Source of the DNA: Chrysopilus asiliformis
Taxonomy: Eukaryota > Arthropoda > Insecta > Diptera > Rhagionidae
Assembly (NCBI GenBank): GCA_964034945.1
Contig: OZ035960.1
Span: forward strand, 114,679,824 to 114,743,823
Direction of reading: 5' to 3'
DNA length: 64,000 nt
Positions 46,219 through 58,736 of the stretch are shown here, in pieces (the stretch's first letter is position 1; every line of letters starts with the position of its first letter). The notes below the pieces were generated by a model that saw only the letters and a program-made list of their open reading frames with translations, did no database searches and was not told the origin of the DNA. The position numbers and the translations under genes are program-made.

Positions 46219-46705
46219 GCTGTAATCGCGTAAGATGACAAGTGATTGTGACTATCAACTATCACCTGGGTCGGAATCACGTAAAGTGGAAATCATCAAA
46301 TTGTCACCCGAAAGTGACAATTACCGGAACGACACCTCTTTAAGTGTTAATTTTAAGAAATGCAGAAATAGCCCAAGAAACAATTTGTAACCGTGGTTAC
46401 AAAAAAACCTTGAATTTAGGTTGCATTTTAGATGGTTTCCGAATAAACCCGCCAAAAACGGTTATTTTGAAACCAGCTTCTAAATAGGGTTTCGGAAACG
46501 TTTCTGAAAGGTTACAGAAACCAAATGTGAAAAAAAGAGTTTTGTTACCATGGTTTCAAATACGTTTCTTATCCGGAATGTAACCTCAAATTGTTACTTG
46601 GGAGATGAACTTTAACATGATGCCTCTTATCCAAACTGTCACTTTAAATTCTCACCCATATTATCTTAGGTGATTAACTTCTCACTTTACGCGATTTTAC
46701 ACTGT
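46219..46705. mobile_element. Inverted-repeat element with GTAATCGCGTAA-type ends
   Basis: The left is CTGTAATCGCGTAAGATGAC and the right read inward is CAGTGTAAAATCGCGTAAAG, followed by 'tgagaagttaatcacct'. The interior holds repeated 'ggtttc' and 'ggttac' words. The same kind of ends flank the MITE at 24.4 kb. Confidence 0.5.
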
Positions 46706-49700
46706 GGTTTGTGACATTTTTCTTGTTTTAAAATTTTGTCAATTCCAAATTGAAAATTTTACATCAAATAGAACACCTTTGCCCGAAAATTTAATATGCC
46801 AGTCAAAAACTAGTCCAAAACCATTCACTGGCTGGATAATCAAAACACGGAATCTGGAAGAAAGCGAAATACGAGAAATAAACGAGAAATCAGAATGGTC
46901 AATCAGGGAAAAACATGAAAAAAATTCCTTTTTGGGATCCTGCAAAGAACTCCAAATAGAAAAAAAAATCAAACATTCATAGTCGACAAAAACTTTCTCT
47001 TTGAATCAAAGTTATGTTTCTAGTGATGAGTCAGTCCTTGATGCTTGCAAACTTGTGGCTGATTTTTCACGATGAAAATTTTTTTTTCTGGTTGAAAATT
47101 TTCCATCGGCCAATTAATATTTAATCAAAATCACAATTTCCTCCTTTTCGATAGTGGTTTCGAAGTAATTTTGTCACCATCGACAAGCAAGAAAACATCG
47201 TCTAAAGAAAAATCCAAGAAAGTCACAAAGAAGAAAATTCTAGATTGACACAGTAGTATAGTGGGAAATTTACTCTTCTGGTGAGTACAATAAACGACGA
47301 GGAACTTTTACAGGGGTTGATTAATGGCGTTGGGCGCGATAAGCATTTCTCATAGCTGAGAAACCGAGTCTGAGGATGGTCTGGATTTCTGGCTTTTTTT
47401 TCCTATCAAACATTTATTTGGGATAGTGAAGGCGGTCTAGTGTAACGCTCTAGAAGAAGAAAAAATGTGTTGGTAAAATAATAATATAGAATCTTTTTGA
47501 GTTTGCAGAGATAAAGTTTTGATTGAAAAAAAAAAAAATGTTTGTAAGTGGGATTTTTTTTCCTGGTCAATCTCAAAGTTCTGGTTTTTGGATAACTCAT
47601 TTCGGTATTATTTTTCTATTCTTTATACATTTTTTAGAATATTTTTTGTACCTTTTAAGGCTGGTTTCGAGCTGTAGCGCCATCGGACACCTTCTTGAAG
47701 TTGGTGTTGATTGTTTTGTAAGAGGTAGTCGTTTGCAATTCAGAGATTTTTTTGTTACAAGAATTTATGAAATTGTTCCAGTATTTTCCATATAAAACTG
47801 TAGTTATTTGTATAAGATATATAAGGATTATCCTTTAAATATGTCGAGCGTATTTTGTACTTTTTGAACCTTCCCTCACGCGACTATTGTAATTTTTGAA
47901 CGATTTTTTGGCAATTTTTGGTATGCCACTTAATACCGGAGTCAGACTACCGCAGATCGCCCCTCCCCCCTCCCCCCTCGCCATCACCCACTACCAGCTA
48001 CTATTGTGACGTATTTTATGGACAGCCCTGTGAAACTTTCAGTGGTTGAAAAGTTTTCAACATGACATACTATGAGCATTATTACATGCCAATAATTTGA
48101 TATCACACCCTCCCCAAGGACTTGGGCTTTGCAAAAAATTACTTTGGCGTTTTTTTCCCTTTTCTGAACAGTTTATTGGGGTAACAAAATTGAGGCAGCA
48201 TGTATAGGTTATGTAGAAATCACCCCGCATTTGCATAATCATATTAAGGCAAGGACAAATAAAAATTTGCCTTACAGCTCGCGGGAACGTGTGTATCATA
48301 GCGATTGGAAGTTTTTGGAAAGGCAAAATTTGTATTTCCAGCAGGGAAAATTTTAATGAATTCAGCGGAAATATCGAAATTCATTTTTCAGCTGAATTTA
48401 GCTAGCGCGAAAATACATTCTCGAAGAAAATGAATTTTCGATTTTGAGAGAATATCCCAAGTAAGACAACGCATGTCCATCAATTTGGAAAGCTAGGTAG
48501 AGTCCTTTTAAGGAAAACGTCCACTCAGTTCGAAGGACTCATTCATAGAATACAGACGTTTCCCTTTTCTCGTACACAAAGCCATTTAAACTCAAATATT
48601 TCCATGTATAAACGTTGTGTGCCTCGTATTTATCGGCTTATTTTCAGATAGTAAAAAAGGATTGAAATACCCGACAGTATTTTGTTGTTATTGTAGATTC
48701 AAATGAATGAAAAAACAACCCACTATGAAAAATAGTTGGGAAGAACAAAGGATTTTCGCGCATAGGTAATACTGAAATTCCTTCGTGCTACATATAGGAT
48801 TTCGGCTTCAACCTTTTCATTTCACATTTTTTGCGGTGTTTGGTTCTTCTTCCTCTTGAATTTCTACAATATGAATGTAGTTTGAGCAACCAGTTCGAAT
48901 AATAAATGGGATCTGGGTATAGTATTAGTATAATGTTTCCAGTCACTATTCGGAAATTTTTGGTTCTGAGCGTTCTGGGCTAGTCTAGCTGTTAGGTTGT
49001 AATTTTTTTCCACACAGTATTTGTCATGTCATTCTAAGTCCTTTTCTATCCTTTAATTTCTGCAACTTGAATTTCAGATCTGCTTTTTGGGTAATTTCTG
49101 GTTAATCTTTGTTGGTACTCAAGAGGGCAAATAAAAGAGGGTTAAAAACATCACAACTTCACAATTTCGTTGAACATTACTTGGCATATATGTATGTTTA
49201 ATCGCTCTTTCGGTGGCTCCAATCCAAATAGTCGTTGAACCTTAACAACTACGAGTACATATAGGTACATATGTAGCGAGGGTGCTTATACGGAAGGCCT
49301 CCAGAAAGGGAAAGTTTTATACATTGAGGGTTAAAAGCCAACACTATTTGCAACTGTTTTATTCGTGGGAAAGTCTTAATTGCTTACAGGATTCTCATAC
49401 CGTTCAAAAATTCGTAACCACCGACCGCCGCTGACGCAGCCACAGACACCATCGCAACGTCAACACATGGCATTTAAAGCAACGAAGCTAATTTGAAATT
49501 ATGCCAAACTTTGTACGGAAGAGTTTGGGGGAATGTTTTTACATAAGGATGGGAATGTTTTTACATGAGGAAATTTCGATTCGGCAGGTGTGGCTTTTAA
49601 AAAAACAACAAAGTATCAAGGAACACAAAATTTTCACGGGGAAATAAGTATCAAGTAAAGGGAAGAATAATAACTTGAGAGGGCTATAAACTTATTCTTT

Positions 49701-50070
49701 ATGCGTATAATCTTTGCTGAAGGCATTCTTTTTTATGTGTTTTATTATAATTATACCTACTGCATAATGATTTCCTGAGTAATTTCTATCTAACGGAGAG
49801 AAGAAAAAAAATAAAATAAAAGTAATTATTACAACTTTATTTTATGTACTTTTGTCGGCACAATTAGTCGAAACATATTACTTTACTCAGTTGTAAATTA
49901 ACCCGAAAATTGTTTTGTGGCAATGTTGAGAGCTTTTTTTTCGTCGAAATCTGTGTGTGTAGTTTTGTTTGGCTTTGGAAAATAATAGACTTTTCAGTTT
50001 CCAAGTCTTAATTTTGACGTTATGCATTTCGTTACTTAACAAAATTCAATTTTTTTTTCAAAATTGAAAG
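46706..50070. other. AT-rich stretch, no gene seen
   Basis: Only chance-length ORFs occur. A phrase 'gtgacgtattttatggacag' near 48007-48030, with 'actaccgcagat' before it, recurs near 28.5 kb and, inverted in part, near 54.1 kb. This points to an undefined repeat family. Confidence 0.4.
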
Positions 50071-50073
50071 AAA

Positions 50074-50330
50074 AATATCAGTTGTGATCAGCACAAAACT
50101 TTCCTCCACCGTATTTTATAGTTTCGGAAAAAATATTTGAAAAATAATATTTTTTTCAAATATCTTCAGAACCGTTAAAGATACGTAAAAACCGCTAATG
50201 GAAAAAAATGTAGGATATTTTATTTCCTTTGAATCTGGTTATATGCATATTTTCTGAAAATTTTCCAAGAAACCGAGAAATTTTCAAAAAAAAAAATGAT
50301 TTTTTTGAAATATGTTAAGAACCGTAAAGT
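50074..50330 (-). mobile_element. DINE-like family A, tail fragment
   Basis: 'tatcagttgtgatcagcaca', 'aactttcctccacc' and 'aaccgttaaagatacgtaaa' match the tail end of the inverted copy at 12.2 kb. There is no head. Confidence 0.6.
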
Positions 50331-51168
50331 CCAATTCAGACTAACGATTGCAATTGCGATTGTGATTACGATTAAAGTTTCTCGACCAATGAGTTCAAAG
50401 CTTTCGACGGTGGTAGATGCAAGAGCAGATTTTCCCCTCTGTTGGCAAATTTAAAATATTTTTTAACAAAATCGAAGTGAATTTTTGCAAAATTTTTAAA
50501 AAGTTTCTTTTTTCTGATTTCTAAGCACTTTTCGGGATTATTCGCTCATTATGACTTCTTCATTTTTATTTTTAGTTACTTTTCAAATGACAAAATAAAT
50601 AAGAAGATATTTGTACGGACAAAATCTAGGAATTATCCTGAAGGTTACTAACATAATACTAAATGGTCATTACTGCTCATTGTTATTATCATTTTGAGTA
50701 TCGCTGTTTTCCCTTGGTTTTCTTATTAACAACATCTCCTGAAGACCATAGACAATCGTTGGTTTCATTTTTATTACGTATGTATTATGTAAAGTGAAAA
50801 AGGAAAATGTTTTCATTTCATTTCATTTAAGAAAAAAGTTTCTTCTTTCTTTTTAGAATCCACATAACGTTTTAAGGAATGTACATTTACCAAAAAAACA
50901 CATTTACCAACGAAAATGGGAAGAATTAACCATTATTTGAATGGAATTTTCATTTAAAAGCAACGGTCTAATGGGTTTTTATAATAATTTTGCATTCCGT
51001 AATATTAACCCATGTAAGTTTATTGATATATATTGTATTCCTCATTTAAGATTAAATTAAATTTTCTACACATTTTTTATACATAGCTGACAAATTTGGC
51101 AAGGGCGAGAGGGTTTGGAAAAGCCCGAAATCAGCGAGACATATATTAGGCTGCAATCGTTTATTAAC

Positions 51169-51575
51169 TAGCTTGCATACCCGTCGTTGCCGGGTTAAGT
51201 TTTTTGTCTAAGTTTTAGAATACGAAGAAAACCGGAAAGAACTTAAAAACTTTTTAATGGGTCTTTGTTGGGGCTGGACCCCCGACGAACATCTATGCCA
51301 AATTTCAGCCCAATCGGTTCAGTAGTTTCCCCGCGAAAGAGTAACATACCGCAAAAACTAAGTTTCGAAATCACTTTACCCACTCCCCTTACTCCCCCAC
51401 CCCTCGCGCTACTTTTCCGTATGCCTATGTTGGAAACAGAACTACCATTGACACTCATGCCAAATTTCAAGTCAATCGGCTTAGCCGTTTTTGCGTGAAA
51501 GAGGAACAGACAGACAGACAGACAGACAGACACCAACTCATTTTTATATATTAGTATGATATGATATGATATGAT
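51169..51575 (+). mobile_element. Family B repeat, intact ends
   Basis: It runs from 'cttgcatacccgtcgttgcc' to 'accaactcatttttatatat', then a tandem 'atgat' run. It includes the 'cccaatcggttcagtagttt' unit and a short (GACA)n. Confidence 0.75.
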
Positions 51576-51834
51576 TTTCTATAGGAAAAAACGTTGTCTG
51601 TTTCGATAAATCATATGAGGCAAAAGAGCCAAATTTATTGAGAAGTAGGGGGAATTTTTATGTTCTAAAACCTTCCTCCAGTTATATCCAGTCGAATGAC
51701 AGAAACAGGATCGAAATTGGTTGAGTGGATTGGGGGGACGATCAACAAACTAACAAACCCTCACAGTTCCATGGGGGGTGAAAATTGCTATAAGTTAAGT
51801 TACCATAGTATTGCACGGAGGCGTTAAAGTGTAA

Positions 51835-52549
51835 TGCGGCAGTCACACGACGCTGTTTTGCCAGTGTTAGTGACTGTTTGAACCCTAGTGCGCTGCTACT
51901 ACCAGCAGCAGCGAGATGATTTTAGCAGCGCTAGTGAAGTAGAGACCGTTCTACTTTGCCAGCACTCAGAAAAATGTCCAGGTCAACTTTTTGTCAGGTT
52001 AACTCTGACCGCTAGCTGGCTTACAGAGGTTTCCATTACATGACATTACATCCTCAAAATGCCTATCTAAGGTCAACTCGTGCAGCTCCCAATGCCCTAC
52101 TTCACCTGCTGGTGGCTTAATTTCAGAATTTCTCCGACCACAGGTCAACACAGTTTTACTTTCCCTCCTGCAGGCGAACGCGCGCCTGCCCGAGGCCAAT
52201 TACGCCGTATGTAGGTCGTCGAGTTAGCCTCCATTTTTCTGAGTGAGCGCTACTAGCAATCACGTGATCCTGTCACATGGTTTCTGAGCTGTTAAAAGTC
52301 TGATAAGTGGTAAAGTTTGTTTATTGTAAGTTGTTAATTTACGTTAATTTATTTAAATTTGTGTGTAACGTTTATTATTTAAAAAATCTCCCAGATTCAA
52401 ATGTCAAACCACTGTTTTGCTAATTGCCAGCGTTACTAAAGTAGAATTCGTGTGAACCCTCTCAGTACGCTGGCTGCTGTTGCTACTTGCAAGCGCTACT
52501 AACCAACAGAATCCAGCGGCTGGCAAAACAGCGTCGTGTGACTGCCGCA
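51835..52549. mobile_element. TGCGGCAG MITE, copy 2, interrupted
   Basis: The ends TGCGGCAGTCACACGACGCT occur on both sides. The flanks are TAA on the left and TGA on the right (TAA with one change). Its interior matches the 24.4 kb copy but is split by a complete CACTCAG-family MITE at 51963-52245. Confidence 0.85.
51963..52245 (-). mobile_element. CACTCAG-family MITE, copy 3, nested (TSD AG)
   Basis: The intact 14-bp ends are flanked by AG on each side. In the 24.4 kb copy of the host MITE the uninterrupted sequence reads 'gccagcgctac' with a single AG, which proves a 2-bp target duplication. It carries the same interior subtype as the 39.3 kb copy. Confidence 0.9.
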
Positions 52550-54596
52550 TGATGTACTTCTAATAGCACCCGATTCAGATGTGCCTGTACGCAACACCGA
52601 ATGCGAAAGGGTTAAAAAGGTCTCGCGTAAGAGTAAATAAGTTTGAAATATTTATCAAATAACTTTCATAATTTCCAATTTGAAAATACACTCATCATAA
52701 ATGTGGCCACGAAAATTCAAAAAATATGATTTTGATTCTGCAACTGTGGTGTAATTATATTGAAAACCGGTAAAACTTTAATAATTTTACCTGAAATAGA
52801 AGTAGCATTACTTACATTTCCTGAAAATTCTAACACCAGTTATTATGCGGTGCGGTTCCGACTAAACCGACTTGACATGCAACACTAAATCTGCATTTGA
52901 TAAATATTAAATAAATTTCAGTAAACACGGAAAGAACCATCCCACTTTCTAATAGTTTTTGAAAATTTATCAAGACAAACTTTCAATGATATTTGGTTAG
53001 AAATTTTACAGATATGGCTTATTTCGTTCGTACATATGAAAACTAAATCACAGAACATTAATTTTGACCATTTAGTTTTCAGAATATTTCCCCTAGATTG
53101 TTTTTTTTTTGTGAGAATTTTCAACTTCTGTAATGAACAATTGAATATTGATTACAATACATATATAGATGGTGAAATCAATTTCCACAAAATGATAGAT
53201 GATAGGGAAAAACATATACTGTTTCAGATACATAGGGTATCTAGCTTTAGAACAGAATTAGTATCTCAATGGCTATAGGACACATTGAGGTAAAAAAAAA
53301 CATGTCCTAAAAGTATATATTTGTGATCTTGGTACTTTTTTTTACTATCGATTTTATATTTTGTCTGGTTGCCGATTCTCATGGTTTTCTTTCCGATTTT
53401 TATGTATATATCGAAAATCAAAGTTTATTTTCTCTTCTTCTAAAATGTCGTCTGTATTTTATCATTCCTGTGTACACATATAAGTGCTTTTCTATACCGA
53501 ATAGAACAGAATTCAACTTGGGAATTTCTGTTTGCCAACAGTCAACATTGGGAAAAACTTTTTTTTTTCTACTTGGGCTTCTTTTATTTGTTGGGAGATC
53601 GAATTACAAAACGGAAAGTTGCTCGTTTGACAGTCACAGTTTTTGATTTGAAAGATACACGAAGCCTAAGAAGTCGTTTACCCCCCGCTAAATTCACCTC
53701 AAAAGCCACCCTCATTCTATTTAGAGGATTTGAAAACTGTCTCTCATTTTCAACATCGACCGATGCCTTTCTCATCCTTGTCGCTAATGCTGCTGCCACT
53801 TTTTTTTTTTTTGAAAAAGTAAATAGATCGTTCTTGATAGGTTTAGACATATTTGAACCAAATAAAATATTCAAAATGTAATCCTTTGAACGAGTTTTGT
53901 AGACGACATGTAAAATGTGAAAAAAACATTAAATAAAGCGAACAAAACACGAGAAATCGAGAGCTTGTGTGCACAATTTCAAGTGAAGAAACCAGAAAAT
54001 TAACTTTATAACTGAAGTGGTTGCTTATTTGGCCTCGTATTGAAATCCACTTAAAAATAAAGAAATGAAACGTAAATAAAAAAAAGTTTCAAATCTGCGT
54101 TGGCATAGGGGGTTGTTCATAAAATACGTCACGGAAAAATTTTCATCTTTTCGAACCTCCTTCCTCATCGACTTTTTCGATACCTTTTTCGATACCTCCG
54201 GCCGTTGCACTAAAACATACCTCTCCTCTCCCTAAATGTGTAAAGTATTTTATTGGATACCTTCAAACCGATTTTATCTGTCTTATGTTTCTGCTGTGTG
54301 TAAAATGAGTTTGGATTGGTGAATCCATATCACTTTTGTAGGACCACTGGTAACAAGATTCAAATCCCTGATCTTGAGACAGATTGAGAACATCTGCTGA
54401 GAGAAGAGAGTCATGGTGGGAGAACTGACCTACTTGTGTGGAGTTGCGTCAGAATTTATCCGAAGGGCATCCTGACTGGTTTGCTGCTACACTTTGAGCT
54501 TTTTTTCAGAGAAGACTGAGACCAGTATTTCATTTCAATCGGTCAAGTCGTTTTCGAATTGCTGTTTGCTAAAGGAAATTAGGTATGGTATTGTGA

Positions 54597-54960
54597 CTAT
54601 CGGAACGTTGGCAATTTCGTGTTCGATATTGTTCCTGAGCTCCTCTAACCTTGTTGGCTTGTTGGCATAAACCAACGACTAAACATAACCCCATAAAAAG
54701 AAATCCAACGGCGTTAAATCGCATGAGCGAGGTGGCCATTCGACCGGACCATCATTTCATTCATCATTTCACTTCATCATTTTCATTATCATTTCATCGG
54801 ACTCGGAATTTCGGTAGTAAGTTTTAATAATTTCCAAACGTTGCTCGTTCGTGAACTTCGTCATGATAAAAATGTAAACCTTGACTGACGTTTTAGCATG
54901 GCCAGATCATAAAAAAAGTTTTAGAATACAAAATTGTTGTGTCCTTGTTAAAAGACCCGT
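54597..54960 (-). pseudogene. Second internally deleted mariner-type transposase
   Basis: On the minus strand it has the same N-terminal start as the 8.1 kb copy (KFTNEQRLEIIKTYYRNSES), then jumps to GPVEWPPRSCDLTPLDFFLW and LVYANKPT-type sequence, with an added stop. The junction differs: about 25 bp of transposase sequence is replaced by some 45 bp of 'catttcattcatc' repeats. The right end 'caaggacacaacaattttgt' (read inward) is shared. Confidence 0.75.
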
Positions 54961-55203
54961 TATAATATTCCAGTCAAATTTTCACGAACACTGCTGAAGA
55001 TATCGAAAAAATGTAAAGTGTCGTTTACATTTGCTATTTTTGCCAGAATTTCTCTCTCCGATCAAAAGTTCTCAGCTTTGAATTTATTCCCGGCGCTTTG
55101 ATATGAAAAAATTCGAGTAGAGACATAAATGCCTATTCTGGAATCCGAAGTAGGGTTAAGTTTGTTTGATTTCCCCTCAATTTGTATTCTTGAATTCGCT
55201 GCG

Positions 55204-55300
55204 TTTCACAAAAAAAAAACAACAACTTAAAGACTTTTTTTTAAAAAAAAAAAACAAAAAAAAACAAAAAAAAAACAACATAAAGACTTTTGAAAAAAAA
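55204..55300 (+). repeat. A-rich low-complexity tract with a small duplication
   Basis: Long A runs are broken by C, and 'acaac(t/a)taaagactttt' occurs twice (about 55223 and 55280). The Lys-rich ORF across it is an artefact. Confidence 0.6.
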
Positions 55301-55440
55301 ATTCTTTTTATGCATTCGGGACCTTTCGTTTCGAATTTTATAAAACCGTTTAAGACTTATCTGAGTGCAAAATTTCGTGGCAATGGGTTACGTGGTTCGA
55401 GAGATACGGTGACGAGGGAGTGAATAGAATTTGGCTCTTA

Positions 55441-55777
55441 ATATCATATCATCATACTAATATATAAAAATGAGTTGGTGTCTGTCTGTCTGTCTGTCTG
55501 TTCCTCTTTCACGCAAAAACTGCTGAACCGATTGACTTGTAATTTGGCATGAGTGTCTGTGGTAGTTCTGGTTCCAACATAGGCATACGGAAAAGTAGCG
55601 CGAGGGTTGGGGGCGTAAGGGGAGGGGGTGAAGTAATCTCGAAACTTAGTTTTCCCTCTATGTTACTCTTTCGCGGGGGAAACTACTGAACCGATTGGCC
55701 TGAAGCTCCAACATAGACCATCAAAAAAAGAAAAAATTGAAAAACTTAACCCGGCAACGACGGGTATGCAAGCTAGT
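55441..55777 (-). mobile_element. Family B repeat, inverted copy
   Basis: It starts 'catactaatatataaaaatg' with (GTCT)n and ends 'ccggcaacgacgggtatgca' plus 'agctagt'. It has one internal unit only, so copy number of the internal unit varies between family members. Confidence 0.75.
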
Positions 55778-57663
55778 ACCTACATATAGATTGATTAAAA
55801 AGCTGGTTTTTAACTTTTTTGATGTGATTTTTATGTTATGGAAATTTGGAAATACTTACCAAACATTAGCACTGTGATTGGCTCATTTTAACCAATTATA
55901 ATTATTAATTGCTTAGAACAATTTCTTTTCATCATGTTATTGGCAGTTTTACACTTCCGGCCATATTCAATTGCATATAACTATAATAGAACAATGTACA
56001 AAATTGTTATGCGTGTTACACGTTTTTAACAGTCAATTTAGTTATCAGCAAACGATTTTATTACTGGACTATTCAGGGTTTTCTATAGCCGTAAATAGCG
56101 TTCTTTAACAGATAATTGGCTAATAATGTTGTACATTTTATTGAGTTCATCAGGAAGTGGGTGACGTTTGTTATCGACTATGTTGAACAGCAATTTAAGG
56201 GCTGCCATTTAATTATCTCTATTTTATATTTTTAATTTACGATTGCGTGCAACAACCTCGTCAAACATTCATTTTCTTAATTTTCAACTATGTTAAAGTC
56301 TAGGAGAAGAAAATCTTTATTCGCTGTATAAAATTTCTTCAAACTTCAGTTGACTATATTACGATTTTTGACCTAATTTATCAATTTGTTAACAATTAAG
56401 TGAAATATATGGATAAAGTTGATCCGTTCTAAGTACGTTTACCTTTATTTTTAGCATTTTATACGATATAGTTTGAGAATGCTAATACAAAATTCAATTA
56501 GATAATTGCTTCTGCTCGTTAAAAGTTGTACGAACATTTACCAGAGATAGAAATAATTAAACATACTAGACATTTGTAAAATATATACAATATTATAGTT
56601 AAAACTCATCCATAGATATGTATCTATATATGTTGAAGTATGGATGAAGAAGAAGTTTATATTAATCCATAATGGGATTCCATTTGTACCCTCAGTTAGA
56701 CAAGGACTATTCGTATATGTAAGATTAAATGAAGGTCCAGCTTTAATGTCTCCAACTACGTATAATATTCTACACAAGTTTTAAGAAATATTTTCAAATT
56801 ACATTATCATTACTATGTCGAAAAGCTTTGCTTAATTTAATTGCTGCTTTGCAATTTCACAAATACAAATGTTGTGTATGGCAAATGAACTAAATGGAGC
56901 GAAGGACTCGTTTCTCGGAAACTCTATGGTACTTTAGTAATATTCGGTTTGAGTGGGCTTTTTTAATTGAATTTTTCAATGTACTATAGTAAAAAACATT
57001 TTGTCTCAACGCGAGATTTGACACAAATTACGTGAAAAATTTAATAAAAGGTTGTAAAATGTGCTAATTCAGATCAATAATGTTTTTTTTTACAAAAATT
57101 ACTGTCGAAGTACCCTCCTAGAATTTTATACCTCTGATGACTATATTTCAAATATTGTAAATTTTAAAAATTCGATTCAGGTCAGATACATTTGAACCAT
57201 TTTCGGCTTATATCCTCCGTCAAATAAAATCCTCTTGAATAGCAAAAAAAAAAATGCGTACCTCCATCGGCTTTTTACGACCAGCAGTGCACAGTCATTA
57301 GGTGTAACAATCAAGTTATGGAGCGACGAGGTGATCTATGCTTCAGATTTTCACATTTTGACCATAAAATCCTTTTTTTTTGTACAGGGTTTATATTGCA
57401 GCTAGGAGATGTAATTTGCTCCCAATAGCCCTAAATAAATGTCATGCTATTCTATCACAAGCCATAGTGTCCTTTTACTTGCGCCATCCTGATACATAGT
57501 AAATTATATTGAGTCCCTTGACCGTGCACCAGACCGTGCATATTTTACAAAGCGCTCTCATATTGTTGTATTTTTTCGGTGGAAGTCGTAAAAAAATCTT
57601 GCTTGAAGAATAATTTTTTGTAACATATCAAATTTAGTTTATTTGTTAATATCAAAAAAATAT
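55778..57663. other. AT-rich stretch, no gene seen
   Basis: No supported gene, RNA or repeat. Confidence 0.4.
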
Positions 57664-57667
57664 ATTA

Positions 57668-57908
57668 ACACGTTGACTGCCAAACCAATTTTGCAAATTT
57701 TTATATGTAGACCCGTAGAATGTAAATATATAAAATGTATGTATGAATGGATGTATGTGGAATGTGTACAATGGGCCCAATTTGAGGTCCACGTACGTGG
57801 TTTTTCTTGTTAAGCCTCCCTCCTAAACCAACTAACCATGTGGAATGTATACATGTAAAATGTAGACCTGTTTGGCTATCAAATATGATAGCCATGGCAT
57901 TCAATGCG
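57668..57908 (-). mobile_element. CACRTTGACTGCCA MITE, copy 3 (TTAA TSD)
   Basis: This is an inverted, more diverged copy with ends CACGTTGACTGCCA and (inward) CGCATTGAATGCCA, and TTAA at 57664-57667 and 57909-57912. It keeps the 'ggctatcaaatatGATAGCC' hairpin at one end, with changes that preserve pairing. Confidence 0.75.
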
Positions 57909-57926
57909 TTAAAAGGTTGATAAACA

Positions 57927-58229
57927 CACTCAGAAAAATGGAGGCTAACTCGCCGACCTATATGCGGCATAATTGGCCTCGGGCAGGAAAATTTAGCCTA
58001 TGCGAGGCGCGCGTTCGCCTGCATGAGGGAAAGTAAAACTTGTGTTGACCTGTGGCCGGAGAAATTCTGAAATTAAGCCACGAGCAGGTGAAGTAGGGCA
58101 TTGGGAGCTGCACGAGTTGACCTTAGATAGGTATTTCGAGGATGTAATGTCATGTAATGGAAACCTCTGTCAGCCAGCTAGAGGTCAGAGTTAACCTGAC
58201 AAAAAGTTGACCTGACATTTTTCTGAGGG
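57927..58229 (+). mobile_element. CACTCAG-family MITE, copy 4 (TSD CA)
   Basis: The left end CACTCAGAAAAATG is intact. The right end CATTTTTCTGAGGG has one change. CA lies on both sides. It contains an extra 'gaaaatttagcctatgcg' segment that also survives as a scrap near 24.27 kb. It sits 14 bp from the TTAA of the preceding MITE. Confidence 0.8.
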
Positions 58230-58507
58230 CAGTTTGTGAAATTACTTACAAGTGCAAACTTCTCGCCTGGATAGTTACTGTAAAGTAATTGTTTGAATTT
58301 GAAAAAGGTTGACCGATTTCGATGAAATTTTAAACACAAGTAGAGTTGTAGAATTTCTTGCAGAAACAGTAACCTCTCACTCTCCTCCCCTGATAACTTT
58401 TGCACCGTTCGACCTCTTGGGATGTGGTTTTTTGTGTTGTATAAAAGATTTTGCAGACAAATATATGCCATTGAAAAAATTTCCCCCGTCAATCCCCTCT
58501 CGATCGA

Positions 58508-58662
58508 GCTTTCATCGGGCTTTCATCGGGCTTTCATCGGGCTTTCATCGGGCTTTCATCGGGCTTTCATCGGACTTTCATCGGGCTTTCATCGTGCTTT
58601 CATCAGGCTTTCATCGGGCTTTCATCGGGCTTTCGTCGGGCTTTTATCGGGCTTTTATCGGG
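58508..58662 (+). repeat. 11-bp minisatellite (gctttcatcgg)n
   Basis: About 14 head-to-tail units with a few substitutions, mostly at the distal end. The period of 11 is not a multiple of three, so all three frames yield the same 11-residue repeat, explaining two overlapping ORFs. It lies 75 bp beyond the stop of the minus-strand retrotransposon remnant and could be its 3' tail repeat or independent. Confidence 0.85.
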
Positions 58663-58736
58663 GTTTCACCACCCGAAAAAAAAATTCCTTTTCCTTGAAT
58701 TTAGTCACTCCGTCCCTGTACCCCCTTCCCTGCTAT

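Noticed and set aside
53573..53881. Overlapping 102-codon plus and 96-codon minus ORFs
   Set aside because: Slightly less AT-rich than the surroundings, but neither shows a known motif and they overlap on opposite strands.
58309..58698. 129- and 109-codon ORFs with an 11-residue repeat
   Set aside because: Explained by the 11-bp minisatellite, which gives the same repeat in every frame.
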